Part shown: positions 9,634-17,406 of the stretch, one piece after another
Layout: each line of letters begins with the position of its first letter
How positions within the stretch are numbered: position 1 is the stretch's first letter
Assembly (NCBI GenBank): GCA_026708685.1
Contig: JAPOUL010000164.1
Location: forward strand, 1-46,132
DNA length: 46,132 nt
From: Bacteroidota bacterium
Lineage (GTDB): Bacteria; Bacteroidota; Rhodothermia; Rhodothermales; Bin80
Direction: 5' to 3'
The notes under the pieces: model-generated
The model's database searches: none
Told to the model about the DNA's origin: nothing
What the model saw: only the letters and a program-made list of their open reading frames with translations
Translations under genes and position numbers: made by a program

Positions 9634-10023
9634 TTATAGAACGGGGATGTCAGAGAGGCTTCTTACCGTATAAAACTCTTGATACTTTCTATGGGGTACC
9701 CGTGCAAATTGCTCCAACAGGAATTCATAGACCTTTTCCAGAGAATTTAAATTCGTGGATAGCTCATTGAGTACCATAGAAATCTTCGTGATGATATCAC
9801 ATAAGGTGGAGTTCCGATCCTCATGGGTCCTATAGAGGAGATACAAACTCAGATCAATGCTGGAGAAAAGACCAGAGAAGTTGTAGTCAAGTGACTCATT
9901 TTCAATATACTCAAAGCTAGATTCAAGCGTGTTTAGAAGATCTTTACTGTTCGTATGTGCTAATGAGACGATACTCCTCCAAAGATATTCAGATCGAATG
10001 ACATAATAGGACTTGAGTCTCAT
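9634..10023 (-). CDS. hypothetical protein, 129 aa
   Basis: I do not recognise it. The predicted protein is helical, leucine- and serine-rich, with no signal peptide or membrane segment. It starts with MRLKSYYVIRSEYLW and has regularly spaced hydrophobics such as LSLYLLY, MVLNELSTNLNSL and VYEFLLEQF. The amino-acid texture looks natural rather than random. It sits in a gene-poor, AT-rich kilobase, and the start has only a weak AAGAAG directly before the ATG. It may be an orphan accessory gene or a remnant of a larger one. About 280 bp without a gene separate it from the glycosyltransferase. Confidence 0.45.
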   Translation of the reverse strand: MRLKSYYVIRSEYLWRSIVSLAHTNSKDLLNTLESSFEYIENESLDYNFSGLFSSIDLSLYLLYRTHEDRNSTLCDIITKISMVLNELSTNLNSLEKVYEFLLEQFARVPHRKYQEFYTVRSLSDIPVL

Positions 10024-10307
10024 CTTCTTTTCAAACCGCCGATGTCAAGATTGATAATGACTTTTTCACATAATGAACAACGGATAATCAAATGCCACAG
10101 AAATAATCAAAGTATTTCATGAAAGTGATGTGAGTAAATCTCTTCAATTGACGAAACTTTATGATATGGATGGCAGGTGCAGAATGGAAAAAACATACTT
10201 TGGGAAAAATATTCAAGGGTCATTTCAAAACCTACCGATCAACTCAAAAAAGCGTTTCATGTTGCTAGTGCAGCTTTGTACACAAACATTGAGGTTATGC
10301 AAAGGCC

Positions 10308-11261
10308 CTATATTTTATCAGATTGAATTAAATCTGACCAAACTCTATCTACAAAATCGTAGAATATGGGCTTGGAATGAGTCCAACCAAAATGGAGCGT
10401 AAATGGTGTTACCTTCATATAGTCACGCCGCCGAAGCATGGATGCAGCCATCTGCGTCAAAAAATTTCGTAGACGTGTATTGGTGATACCTCCCCCCTGT
10501 ATTTCATGGATAAATCGATCCGTATAGTACTGGTACGATACTTCGTCAAAATTCTCAGTGTGCTCTGTCACTTCAGGAATATAATCAAGTTGGGGACTGT
10601 TAGCACCCTGAAACCAGTCAAAGACGGGTAGCCCCAGACGACTCATCGCCATTGCGATACTCCATTCACACGATTCTATATAGGATTCTTTCTGATGACG
10701 AGATCTAAAATGCGTGAAGTCCCTTCTTGAAAAATAATCAATCGCCTGCTCACATACAGATTTGGTCACATCAGAATCTGCGGTATAAATCATGCCAGCC
10801 TGTACTCGGGGCAGGTGGGTCAATCCAAAACGCTTGAGTGTACGGTGTCTACAGTCACGCAAAAATTCTATAATCACAAGGGCATTCTTGGGGCCCCCAA
10901 AATATATATCCGCACGCTCCAGTCCTGTAGCAGTATACGGATAGATGGACAGTTGAGACCACAAGTGATCAGGGTTACGACACCAGATCATATCACTATC
11001 AACATACAAGGATTGATCCCATGGACAGAACTTGTATAAATGATGTTTGAATCCAATGATAGAGCAGTGTTCCTCGGGGAGTGGACGGATCAATGTGAAA
11101 AAATCTTTCAGCCCAGAACGCTCTAGAATTTCCCGATGTGAGTCCGTACAATACAGTGCAACAGGACGCGTGGTATCGTGTCGGCGAAGGGTAGACACCG
11201 AAACCACTGCGTGTTGCAAAAACTTCTCGTCTCCGTAAGAGTGAAGAACGTATCCTTCCAT
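10308..11261 (-). CDS. GT-A fold glycosyltransferase (GT8-like)
   Basis: The 317-aa protein has the outline of a nucleotide-sugar transferase. The N-terminal strand YVLHSYGDEKFLQHAVVS is followed by STLRRHD and the metal-binding DxD motif in SLYVDSDMIW near residues 88-90. Further on are a GG-containing loop and the pair VQAGMIYTADSD, which resembles the acceptor-side FNSGV motif of GT8 enzymes. There is no membrane segment, so it is probably cytosolic. Substrate and acceptor cannot be told. A GTG two codons upstream (11267) is an alternative start. It is the third gene of the TolC-MlaC unit, 49 bp after mlaC. This suggests, without proving, a role in envelope glycoconjugates. Confidence 0.75.
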   Translation of the reverse strand: MEGYVLHSYGDEKFLQHAVVSVSTLRRHDTTRPVALYCTDSHREILERSGLKDFFTLIRPLPEEHCSIIGFKHHLYKFCPWDQSLYVDSDMIWCRNPDHLWSQLSIYPYTATGLERADIYFGGPKNALVIIEFLRDCRHRTLKRFGLTHLPRVQAGMIYTADSDVTKSVCEQAIDYFSRRDFTHFRSRHQKESYIESCEWSIAMAMSRLGLPVFDWFQGANSPQLDYIPEVTEHTENFDEVSYQYYTDRFIHEIQGGGITNTRLRNFLTQMAASMLRRRDYMKVTPFTLHFGWTHSKPIFYDFVDRVWSDLIQSDKI

Positions 11262-11310
11262 GCTCACAAATTGAGTATCAATCTCTGAAAGATACGCCTA
11301 CTTGATCAAA

Positions 11311-11913
11311 TCATTGGTTTTGAATCGCATCAACCCGTTTTTGGAGACTTTGCATGAACGCCTCAAATCCCCTCTTGCGAACAAATGACTGAAAGGACGC
11401 AGAGTATCCATCAACAGTACCGACATCATCAATGATGATATCATACACCCACCAACGATCAAGTTTTTGATGAAGACGGTAGTCCACCTCAAGCGTTGTG
11501 CGATCAATTTCAACAGATGTCTTCACCAGAGCGTGATTTTCATTAACAGTAACCGATTCAATCGTAACAGGTGCTTCATAAACGGAGAGATCTCTCATGG
11601 ATTGAGATCGCACAATCTGGCCAAATACGTCAATAAACTCGTTCTGATCTTCAGTGGGCAGATCTTCATAATAACGCCCTAGGGAACGTCGTCCCATTTC
11701 TTCAAAGTCGATCTGCCCATTGATCAGAGACTGTGCTTTATCCTGAAGGGCTGGATCATTGCCCATTCCCTGAACTGCATCCTTGATCTCCTGATCGCGG
11801 GATAGAATGAACGCTCGTACCTCTGCTTCGGTCTCCAATGTGTCCTGAGCATAGATCACAGATGGTGCAAAGATCAGTAGAAATCCAATAAGTAAAAGTG
11901 GGGATTGCATCAT
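11311..11913 (-). CDS. mlaC: MlaC-family periplasmic phospholipid-binding protein
   Basis: The 200-aa protein opens with a signal peptide (core LLLIGFLLIFAPSVIYA). Its mature domain matches the MlaC / Ttg2D (Tol_Tol_Ttg2) family: an acidic helix ending in IDFEEMGRRSLGRYYEDL, the strand-rich part VKTSVEID..LEVDYRLH, and the signature WWVYDIIIDDVGTVDGY followed by SFQSFVRKRGFEAFM. MlaC shuttles phospholipids across the periplasm between an outer-membrane partner and the MlaFEDB transporter. The ATG shares its A with the stop of the upstream TolC-like gene (TAATG), indicating translational coupling. The rest of the Mla system is not in this window. Confidence 0.92.
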   Translation of the reverse strand: MMQSPLLLIGFLLIFAPSVIYAQDTLETEAEVRAFILSRDQEIKDAVQGMGNDPALQDKAQSLINGQIDFEEMGRRSLGRYYEDLPTEDQNEFIDVFGQIVRSQSMRDLSVYEAPVTIESVTVNENHALVKTSVEIDRTTLEVDYRLHQKLDRWWVYDIIIDDVGTVDGYSASFQSFVRKRGFEAFMQSLQKRVDAIQNQ

Positions 11914-13307
11914 TATGATTCTAAAAATGAGTCCATTTCCCGTATTAGTATCCCAGCAGTCGATAAAAGTTTAAGGATCGCCATATTGTAGCGACTCACA
12001 GCTTCGTAGTAGTCAGCCTCAACCGTCAAATTCGTTTGTACAGCATTCAAAAGATTTTCAGTATTACCTAGGTCAAGATCAAAATTGACTTGCTCTACTC
12101 GCAACCACTGTTTACTAATGGTCAGTGAACTGTCCTTGGCTGCGAGAGCTGCCTCCTCAATGGCCACCTGTCTCCACGCTTGCTCTATTTCTGCAAGAAT
12201 CTGTTGCTCAGCACCCTGAGAGAGATGCTGTGCCCTACTATGCTGTGCCTCTGCTTGTGCAACTTTTGCTCGGGTCTGGCCAAAGTTAAGTTTTTGAGAA
12301 ATCCGAAACCCTGCTCTTATAGAGGTTCGCCTGAATGTATCATGAACAAATGGATTCGGCTGGCGGAATCGGTTAGATGCACGACCGATCGAAAAGGTGA
12401 TTCCAAACCCACTTTGAGGATAGTAATCCGATCGTGCAACTTGAACCAGAGCACTGGATGCCGACAGGCCAGCTTTGGCCTGAAGGATTTCTGGGCGATA
12501 CATGAGTGCTTTCTGTTGGTAGTACTCCAAGTCTTCCAATACAAAAATCATGGGAGCCAACGTGTTTTGAGCAGGAGCGATATGAATTGAATCGGATAAC
12601 ATGAGCTGCCTTCGGAGGGCGGCATGTGCTGTCTGACGCTTCTCGGACACCTCCACCACGCGTCGCTCAAATTCCTGTTGAGTAATAAGGATCTGATATC
12701 GATCAGCGTCATCAATATCAGTGCTTCCTTCATCTAAAAGACGATTAATTTCTTGGATGGCCATGTTCACTGCGGCTTGACCACGACCAGCTAGATGTGA
12801 GAGTTCTTGGGCAAGTAATACATTGTAGTAAAATTCAGCCGCCCTAAGCGATGCACTGAGCATGGTCTCATGTGCACGAGCATCCTCTAAATCAGCACCA
12901 GCCGATGCAGCTTTGATGGATCCGCCAAGAGCACCCCAGGTGTAAATTGGTTGTATCAAGGAGAATTCTGCCAGAGCAAAAGGCTTCAAGTTGCTGAAAT
13001 CGTTACGTACAGCGGGATCCAGATAGAGTTGGTCACGAGGGGATCCGTTCGGATTATCAATCCCTGGTACGGCTGAAAAAGAAGTTGAGGCCGTTGCATT
13101 GGGTAAGACACGACTACTTCGAGCGAACTGATAGCGTGCACTGGCCGAGTTCGCATTAGACATAGCAGCTTGAATATCTGGACTTACAGCCAGCGTCTCT
13201 TTAAGAACCTGCTTTAAATCAATTTCGAGGGTGTCGGGATTGGCATGAGCAACCGATCCAGTGATCATCAAAAAGCTCACGCTTATGCAAAAGAAAAAAT
13301 TATTCAT
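11913..13307 (-). CDS. TolC-family outer-membrane efflux channel
   Basis: The 464-aa product has a signal peptide (FFFCISVSFLMITGSVAHA) and two related halves. Each half carries long alpha-helices with heptad spacing, joined by short strands, as in the outer-membrane factor fold. Typical phrases are ALAEFSLIQPIYTWGALGGSI, RAAEFYYNVLLAQELSHLA, AGFRISQKLNFGQTRAKV and AEIEQAWRQV. These proteins form trimeric tunnels for type I secretion or RND/ABC efflux. No fusion protein or pump gene is adjacent. It is the first gene of a minus-strand operon with mlaC and a glycosyltransferase, so it may serve lipid or glycolipid export. That role is inference. Confidence 0.9.
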   Translation of the reverse strand: MNNFFFCISVSFLMITGSVAHANPDTLEIDLKQVLKETLAVSPDIQAAMSNANSASARYQFARSSRVLPNATASTSFSAVPGIDNPNGSPRDQLYLDPAVRNDFSNLKPFALAEFSLIQPIYTWGALGGSIKAASAGADLEDARAHETMLSASLRAAEFYYNVLLAQELSHLAGRGQAAVNMAIQEINRLLDEGSTDIDDADRYQILITQQEFERRVVEVSEKRQTAHAALRRQLMLSDSIHIAPAQNTLAPMIFVLEDLEYYQQKALMYRPEILQAKAGLSASSALVQVARSDYYPQSGFGITFSIGRASNRFRQPNPFVHDTFRRTSIRAGFRISQKLNFGQTRAKVAQAEAQHSRAQHLSQGAEQQILAEIEQAWRQVAIEEAALAAKDSSLTISKQWLRVEQVNFDLDLGNTENLLNAVQTNLTVEADYYEAVSRYNMAILKLLSTAGILIREMDSFLES

Positions 13308-13703
13308 AATATACCATGTCGCTTCCTACCGTGATATAGTCACATTATCAGAGATAATTACTACACAATCTGGACAAATCTCATTGAATTGAGCTCACAT
13401 AATCACTTACAACACGACATCTGCTCCTTCTGAACTGAACGGGATTGCCTTGAAGGTCTAATCTGATTGCTCATCCATCTAGGAAGATGACTCCAAACAC
13501 TGGATGAGATCCAGTGGAGAGTAAACATTTTCATTTGAAAAATGTCATGCCCTTGTACACTCATCCTATCTCTGATTCAAGGTATCTGAGAGGTAAGCAC
13601 TGGATGGATGCACGGAAATGATAGGAAATTTGACAACCTTAGGCTTGGATTGCATCCTATGCTCATTTGAAGGGTATGATGGTGTCCAAGCCTGAATCCT
13701 TCT
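13308..13703. other. divergent intergenic region with palindromes
   Basis: About 396 bp separate the minus-strand tolC operon from the plus-strand DUF721 gene, so it must hold promoters for both. No ORF here is credible. It contains the exact palindrome at 13498-13516, an AT-rich 7-bp hairpin at 13525-13545 (ACATTTT...AAAATGT), and a third copy of the half-site CACTGGATG starting at 13598. Confidence 0.5.
13498..13516. promoter_or_regulatory. CACTGGAT palindrome, candidate operator
   Basis: CACTGGAT (13498-13505) is followed after GAG by its exact reverse complement ATCCAGTG (13509-13516). An unpaired copy of CACTGGATG begins exactly 100 bp further on, at 13598. The location between divergent genes suits a repressor or activator site; no known regulator consensus is claimed. 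Confidence 0.35.
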
Positions 13704-14003
13704 ATGCGGTCTCAAACATCGCCAAAACCCCTTTTGCTTTCTAACCTGATTGATCATATTTTTGATGATCTTGGTATTCGGCAACGTGTTGACGAAGCAC
13801 ACGCAGTTGAGGCATGGCACCAACTTGCTGGACCCGTGATTGCTACGGTTACTGAACACGTATGGGCCCGACAGGGTCGGCTCTATGTTGAACTCAATTC
13901 TGGCACATGGCGCCAAGAACTGCATATGCACCGCATCCAGTGGAAAGATCGCTTGAATCAGACTCTAGGTAAAAAAGTCATCCATGAAATCGTCTTCAAC
14001 TAA
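13704..14003 (+). CDS. DUF721 / DciA-like protein
   Basis: The 99-aa product has the DUF721 pattern: a basic N-terminus, an amphipathic helix (LSNLIDHIFDDLGI), the central block AVEAWHQLAGPVIATVTEHVWARQGRLYV, and the ending WRQELHMHRIQWKDRLNQTLG. DUF721 includes DciA, the loader or regulator of the replicative helicase in bacteria without DnaC, so a DNA-associated role is likely but not shown. It overlaps the peptidase gene by 20 bp, which places it first in a probable operon. Confidence 0.8.
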   Translation: MRSQTSPKPLLLSNLIDHIFDDLGIRQRVDEAHAVEAWHQLAGPVIATVTEHVWARQGRLYVELNSGTWRQELHMHRIQWKDRLNQTLGKKVIHEIVFN

Positions 14004-14946
14004 AGAGGCACTTCTATCGTTGATGCATTCACTCAGGGCATTTATTGAGTTTTACAAAAACATTCTTTGGAAGCTGGGCCGTGAGGCTCGTATCATCATT
14101 TGGAGGGGGGATGAAAAAGACACCTACAAGGAATACATCCCCCAACAGTTTTATCCCCGCACCCTATTGATTACCATGCTGTCACTCTTTACGGTGATCA
14201 TTTTTGGGTTGACTCTTTACGCTGTCAATCTGGGGCTCATTCCAAGTATGGATCTACGAGAGTTTCATCAACGTTCCATATCGACTTCTATACGATTACA
14301 GCAAATTTCTGATTCACTGGATGTACAGGCACAGTATCTTTCCAACCTGCGCACTCTTCTCTCTGAACATTCTGACAGCTTGTATGATGACGGTATGGAC
14401 CCATCCATGACGGCCATCCTTCCCACTGGAATGGGAGTGAATCATCCATCCACTTCAATGTATACTCACACAGGCCAAGGTTATCTGCCTGTGAGCCCAA
14501 TGGCTTGGGCATCCCTAAAATCATCCACGCAGGAATACAAATCACCGAGTCCACTTGATCATCTGATGCCTCTTCAGAGACCAGTGGTTCCTCCAGTTTC
14601 AGGCATCATTACGCGCTCCTTTGCCGCTGAAATGGGGCATTATGCCATTGACTTTGCCATTACTGCCGGATCAACGGTTCACAGCATCGGTGATGGGTAT
14701 GTCATTTTCTCAGACTGGACCTATGAGGGTGGCCACACCATCACCATTCAACATGCAGAAGGATATGTCTCTGTCTATAAACACAATCAACGACTTTTAA
14801 AGCGGGTTGGAGAGCGAGTTGATGCCCGTGAAATCATTGCGATCAGTGGAGACTCTGGGGAATTCTCCTCTGCACCACATCTTCATTTTGAATTGTGGAA
14901 TCATGGCATAGCACAACAGCCATCCACCTATCTACTTGGCTACTGA
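13984..14946 (+). CDS. membrane-anchored M23 (LytM) peptidoglycan endopeptidase
   Basis: The 320-aa protein has a cytosolic basic N-terminus, one membrane segment (about residues 59-81), a periplasmic coiled region (about 92-130) and a C-terminal LytM domain (about 205-315). The metallopeptidase residues are all present: H219 and D223 in GHYAIDFA, H267 in YKHN, and HLH (299-301). The enzyme should therefore cut peptide crosslinks rather than act as a degenerate regulator. M23 peptidases of this layout often sit beside bactofilin genes and work with them in cell-shape control; here the bactofilin follows 76 bp downstream. A terminator-like hairpin lies between them. Confidence 0.92.
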   Translation: MKSSSTKEALLSLMHSLRAFIEFYKNILWKLGREARIIIWRGDEKDTYKEYIPQQFYPRTLLITMLSLFTVIIFGLTLYAVNLGLIPSMDLREFHQRSISTSIRLQQISDSLDVQAQYLSNLRTLLSEHSDSLYDDGMDPSMTAILPTGMGVNHPSTSMYTHTGQGYLPVSPMAWASLKSSTQEYKSPSPLDHLMPLQRPVVPPVSGIITRSFAAEMGHYAIDFAITAGSTVHSIGDGYVIFSDWTYEGGHTITIQHAEGYVSVYKHNQRLLKRVGERVDAREIIAISGDSGEFSSAPHLHFELWNHGIAQQPSTYLLGY

Positions 14947-14964
14947 ATCCGTGATCAATTTTCA

Positions 14965-14992
14965 CATTCATTGGTGTGAATGAATTTTTTTT
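14965..14992 (+). terminator. intrinsic terminator after the M23 peptidase gene
   Basis: CATTCA (14965-14970) pairs with TGAATG (14977-14982) around TTGGTG, and eight T follow at 14985-14992. The stem is only 6 bp, so termination may be partial. A competing pairing TTCACA/TGTGAA uses overlapping bases. Confidence 0.5.
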
Positions 14993-15022
14993 CTTAAATT
15001 ACCAAAACTACTCTTTTTATAC

Positions 15023-15475
15023 ATGCCACCTTCACGAAAAACCAAAGAGATTGCCCCTCGTATCAAAAGGGAATCGGATGGGTCTTCCCATCTCAATGTC
15101 ATTGCAGAAGGTACGACCGTCAAAGGGACATTGACCTCATCGTCGGATACACGGATGGGAGGGAAACTGGACGGTGAACTGAAAGTAGATGGCACGATTT
15201 ATCTGACCGAAGATGGATTTGTTGACGGCTCCATTCATGGAAAAGATGTCAACATCTCTGGTTCCGTCAAGGGCGTAGTCACTGCCGCAAATAAAGTTTT
15301 TTTAACGGGCACCGCAAAAATTGAAGGTACCATTTCTGCGAATCGCCTCGTGATGGAGGATGGTGCCATTTTCAATGGCGAGTGCCATATGGGCGTTAAG
15401 TCAAAGGATTTGTCCTCCAGCTTTGTGCCATCCACCAATGGGAAAGACAAAAAACTGGCAAAGCAGCCTGCGTGA
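15023..15475 (+). CDS. bactofilin (polymer-forming cytoskeletal protein)
   Basis: The 150-aa protein has a short basic N-terminus and the bactofilin core of short beta-helix turns. The repeats include HLNVIAEGTTVKGTL, GGKLDGELKVDGTIYL, GFVDGSIHGKDVNISG and VKGVVTAANKVFLTGTAKIEG. A charged tail (KDKKLAKQPA) closes it. Bactofilins polymerise without nucleotide into membrane-bound filaments that place wall enzymes. The preceding M23 peptidase is the natural partner. The leader before the ATG is T-rich without a Shine-Dalgarno. Its 3' end overlaps the start of atpZ by 38 bp in another frame. Confidence 0.93.
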   Translation: MPPSRKTKEIAPRIKRESDGSSHLNVIAEGTTVKGTLTSSSDTRMGGKLDGELKVDGTIYLTEDGFVDGSIHGKDVNISGSVKGVVTAANKVFLTGTAKIEGTISANRLVMEDGAIFNGECHMGVKSKDLSSSFVPSTNGKDKKLAKQPA

Positions 15476-15656
15476 TGCCTCCCCTTACCTGAGTCTTGGC
15501 ATGCAGCTGGCCATGACTATGGCGGCTTTTGCTCTCGGTGGATATTTTTTGGATCAGTGGCTTCATACCACTCCATGGCTGATTCTTGTTTGCTCTATCG
15601 TTGGGATGGTGTGCATTTTTGTCAGACTGGTTCATATTGCCTATCATCAGGACTAG
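15438..15656 (+). CDS. atpZ: AtpZ/AtpI-family ATP synthase accessory protein
   Basis: The 72-aa protein has two membrane helices (MQLAMTMAAFALGGYFLDQWL and WLILVCSIVGMVCIFVRLVHI in part) joined by a short TTP turn. This is the AtpZ pattern (F0F1-ATPase subunit, ATPase_gene1 type), with Y-L-S-L-G before the first helix and G-x-x-L-D at its end. AtpZ and AtpI are linked to c-ring assembly or ion handling in F-type ATP synthases. The ATG at 15438 gives a normal N-terminus (MGKTKNWQSSLRDAS). This start lies inside the bactofilin gene. An ATG at 15501 would avoid the overlap but would begin right at the first helix. Confidence 0.82.
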   Translation: MGKTKNWQSSLRDASPYLSLGMQLAMTMAAFALGGYFLDQWLHTTPWLILVCSIVGMVCIFVRLVHIAYHQD

Positions 15657-15732
15657 TTCACAAATTCTTCACAATTTTTTCTATCCTTTTAGTTGATCAT
15701 CTTATTCGTTGTTTCGTAGAAGCGTTTTTCGA

Positions 15733-16011
15733 ATGAGTTCTCAATGGAGTATTGTTGCAGGAATGCTACTGGGGTTTGGTTATATAGGAACCAGCATTCT
15801 GGTAACGATGATTGCTCAGCGCACCACCAATTTTGTGCCTGTCGTGCTTGGTGGCATGGTGTTGCGAATGATTGGAGCTCTTTTAGTGTTCATCTTGATC
15901 ATTTCCATGGTTCCAGTTGTACTTGAGGCGTTTACGGCGACCTTCCTGCTGATCGCTTTGACAGGTCTCTTCGTAGAAATTCTGTGGATCAGCCGCCGAA
16001 AAGCTTCATGA
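15733..16011 (+). CDS. atpI: AtpI-like small membrane protein of the ATP synthase operon
   Basis: The 92-aa product is almost wholly hydrophobic, with four predicted membrane helices: IVAGMLLGFGYIGTSIL, FVPVVLGGMVLRMIGALLV, LVFILIISMVPVVL and FTATFLLIALTGLFVEIL. It ends in a basic tail. This is the layout of ATP synthase protein I (ATP_synt_I), and its place between atpZ and atpB supports the call. Sequence identity to AtpI is too weak for me to be certain. A TTG at 15709 would add eight residues; the ATG at 15733 is preferred. Its stop overlaps the atpB start (ATGA). Confidence 0.7.
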   Translation: MSSQWSIVAGMLLGFGYIGTSILVTMIAQRTTNFVPVVLGGMVLRMIGALLVFILIISMVPVVLEAFTATFLLIALTGLFVEILWISRRKAS

Positions 16012-17117
16012 GCATAGGCCACTTGTTGTCTACTCTAGTTTGCTTCACTGTGCTGTTGCTCCCATTTGATTCAATGGCCAGTGAGGAGGAAGAATTTGAT
16101 GCGGTCCATCACACTGCCGACGCTTACTATCTTGATTTTCTCCCCTTTGCAAAGGTAGAGTTACCACGACTTTTTATCGTTCGTCATGAACTTAGTGGTA
16201 CTCAATTGCTTGCCTATTCATCAACCAAGCGGGCCCTCCAGTCGGGAGAAATGCTTCCGTATCCTGATCATGCATCCGATGAACCTCATGATGACGAGCC
16301 TCATACAGCATCTCCAGTTGACCTTGATGCTTTGATCACATCTGGTAAGCACTTAGACAGCAAGCTCATTCCCCGTGAAGGTGCCTTGCTTCTTGATCTG
16401 TCGATCACGAAGCATCTGGTGTTTTCCATCCTTGCATCTGGCATTCTGCTGACGATCTTTATACGGCTTGCCCGTCGGTATCGTCGGGGAATCGGTCGCA
16501 CCAGTGCCCCCAAGGGAGTTTTTCAGAATCTGTTTGAAACCCTGATTGTATTCGTTCGAGATGACATTGCCGTTCCCAATCTTGGCAAGGAGAATTCCGA
16601 TCGATTTCTGCCCTATCTGCTCACGGCATTCTTCTTCATCCTGACCTGTAATCTACTGGGGCTTGTACCGTTTGGGGCCACGGCTACTTCCAATCTCAAT
16701 ATTACGGCTGTACTGGCTGGATTCACTTTTGTCCTTACCCAGTTCAATGGATCCAAAGATCATTGGAAGCATGTGTTCTGGCCCCCCGATATGCCAGTAT
16801 TGGTTAAGTTTCTCTTGATTCCGACGGAGATCATGGGACTATTCACCAAACCCATTGCCCTAGCGATTCGTCTGTTTGCCAATCTTACCGCCGGGCATTT
16901 GGTGATTCTCAGTCTCATTGGCATGATTTTCACCTTTACTCAGTTGTTTGGCGAAGTAGTTGGCTACGGAGTCGTTCCGATTAGTCTTGGCTTCACCCTG
17001 TTTGTGATGTTCCTTGAAATTTTGATTGCATTTATTCAAGCGTACATCTTCACCATTCTGTCCGCACTGTTCATTGGTATGGCTATCGCCAGTCATTCGC
17101 ACAGTGAGGCACATTGA
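16008..17117 (+). CDS. atpB: ATP synthase F0 subunit a
   Basis: Subunit a forms the proton half-channels beside the c ring. The protein (369 aa) has the family core: helices through TAFFFILTCNLLGLVPF, the stretch IPTEIMGLFTKPIALAIRLFANLTAGH with the essential Arg at about 288, and a C-terminal helix pair. Unlike the E. coli protein it begins with a cleavable-looking signal segment (residues 1-24). A roughly 100-residue external domain follows, with a His/Asp/Glu-rich run at about 86-100. Long N-termini of this sort occur in Bacteroidota. The ATG at 16008 overlaps the preceding stop (ATGA) and is preferred to the GTG at 15984. Confidence 0.96.
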   Translation: MSIGHLLSTLVCFTVLLLPFDSMASEEEEFDAVHHTADAYYLDFLPFAKVELPRLFIVRHELSGTQLLAYSSTKRALQSGEMLPYPDHASDEPHDDEPHTASPVDLDALITSGKHLDSKLIPREGALLLDLSITKHLVFSILASGILLTIFIRLARRYRRGIGRTSAPKGVFQNLFETLIVFVRDDIAVPNLGKENSDRFLPYLLTAFFFILTCNLLGLVPFGATATSNLNITAVLAGFTFVLTQFNGSKDHWKHVFWPPDMPVLVKFLLIPTEIMGLFTKPIALAIRLFANLTAGHLVILSLIGMIFTFTQLFGEVVGYGVVPISLGFTLFVMFLEILIAFIQAYIFTILSALFIGMAIASHSHSEAH

Positions 17118-17164
17118 GCATATAACCCAATCTTTCAACCCTAACCTTAACTTTTATCTTTATT

Positions 17165-17392
17165 ATGGAAGCTGCAGCTCTTGCATTCCTTGGTGCTGGA
17201 TTAGGCACCGGACTCGTCGCACTTGGAACTGGACTTGGCATTGGCAAGCTTGCCGGCCCCGCCATGGAGGGTACTGCCCGTCAGCCCGAAGCGACGAACG
17301 ATATTCGTACTACCATGATTATCTCTGCCGCCCTCATTGAGGGAGTTGCACTGTTTGGCTTGGTGATCTGCTTTATTCTTGCCTTTAAATAA
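17165..17392 (+). CDS. atpE: ATP synthase F0 subunit c
   Basis: The 75-aa hairpin protein has two membrane helices joined by the polar loop ARQPEATNDIR, the family signature. Helix 1 is rich in Gly (GAGLGTGLVALGTGLGIG) for tight ring packing. Helix 2 carries the ion-binding Glu59 in AALIEGVALF. Residue 60 is Gly rather than the Ser of sodium-binding rings, so proton coupling is likely. The leader has no Shine-Dalgarno and contains TTAACTTTT at -18 to -10, also found at the same place before rpsT. Confidence 0.96.
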   Translation: MEAAALAFLGAGLGTGLVALGTGLGIGKLAGPAMEGTARQPEATNDIRTTMIISAALIEGVALFGLVICFILAFK

Positions 17393-17406
17393 GAGACCTG
17401 TTCATC

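Noticed and set aside
9552-9770. 72-aa plus-strand ORF in the gene-poor stretch
   Set aside because: It overlaps the better-looking 129-aa minus-strand ORF and has no domain or ribosome binding site.
10130-10402. 90-aa plus-strand ORF before the glycosyltransferase
   Set aside because: It starts at GTG, overlaps the 3' end of the glycosyltransferase by 95 bp on the other strand, and has no recognisable features.
13566-13931. 121-aa minus-strand ORF opposite the DUF721 gene
   Set aside because: The plus-strand DUF721 protein is a recognisable family; the opposite frame is not.
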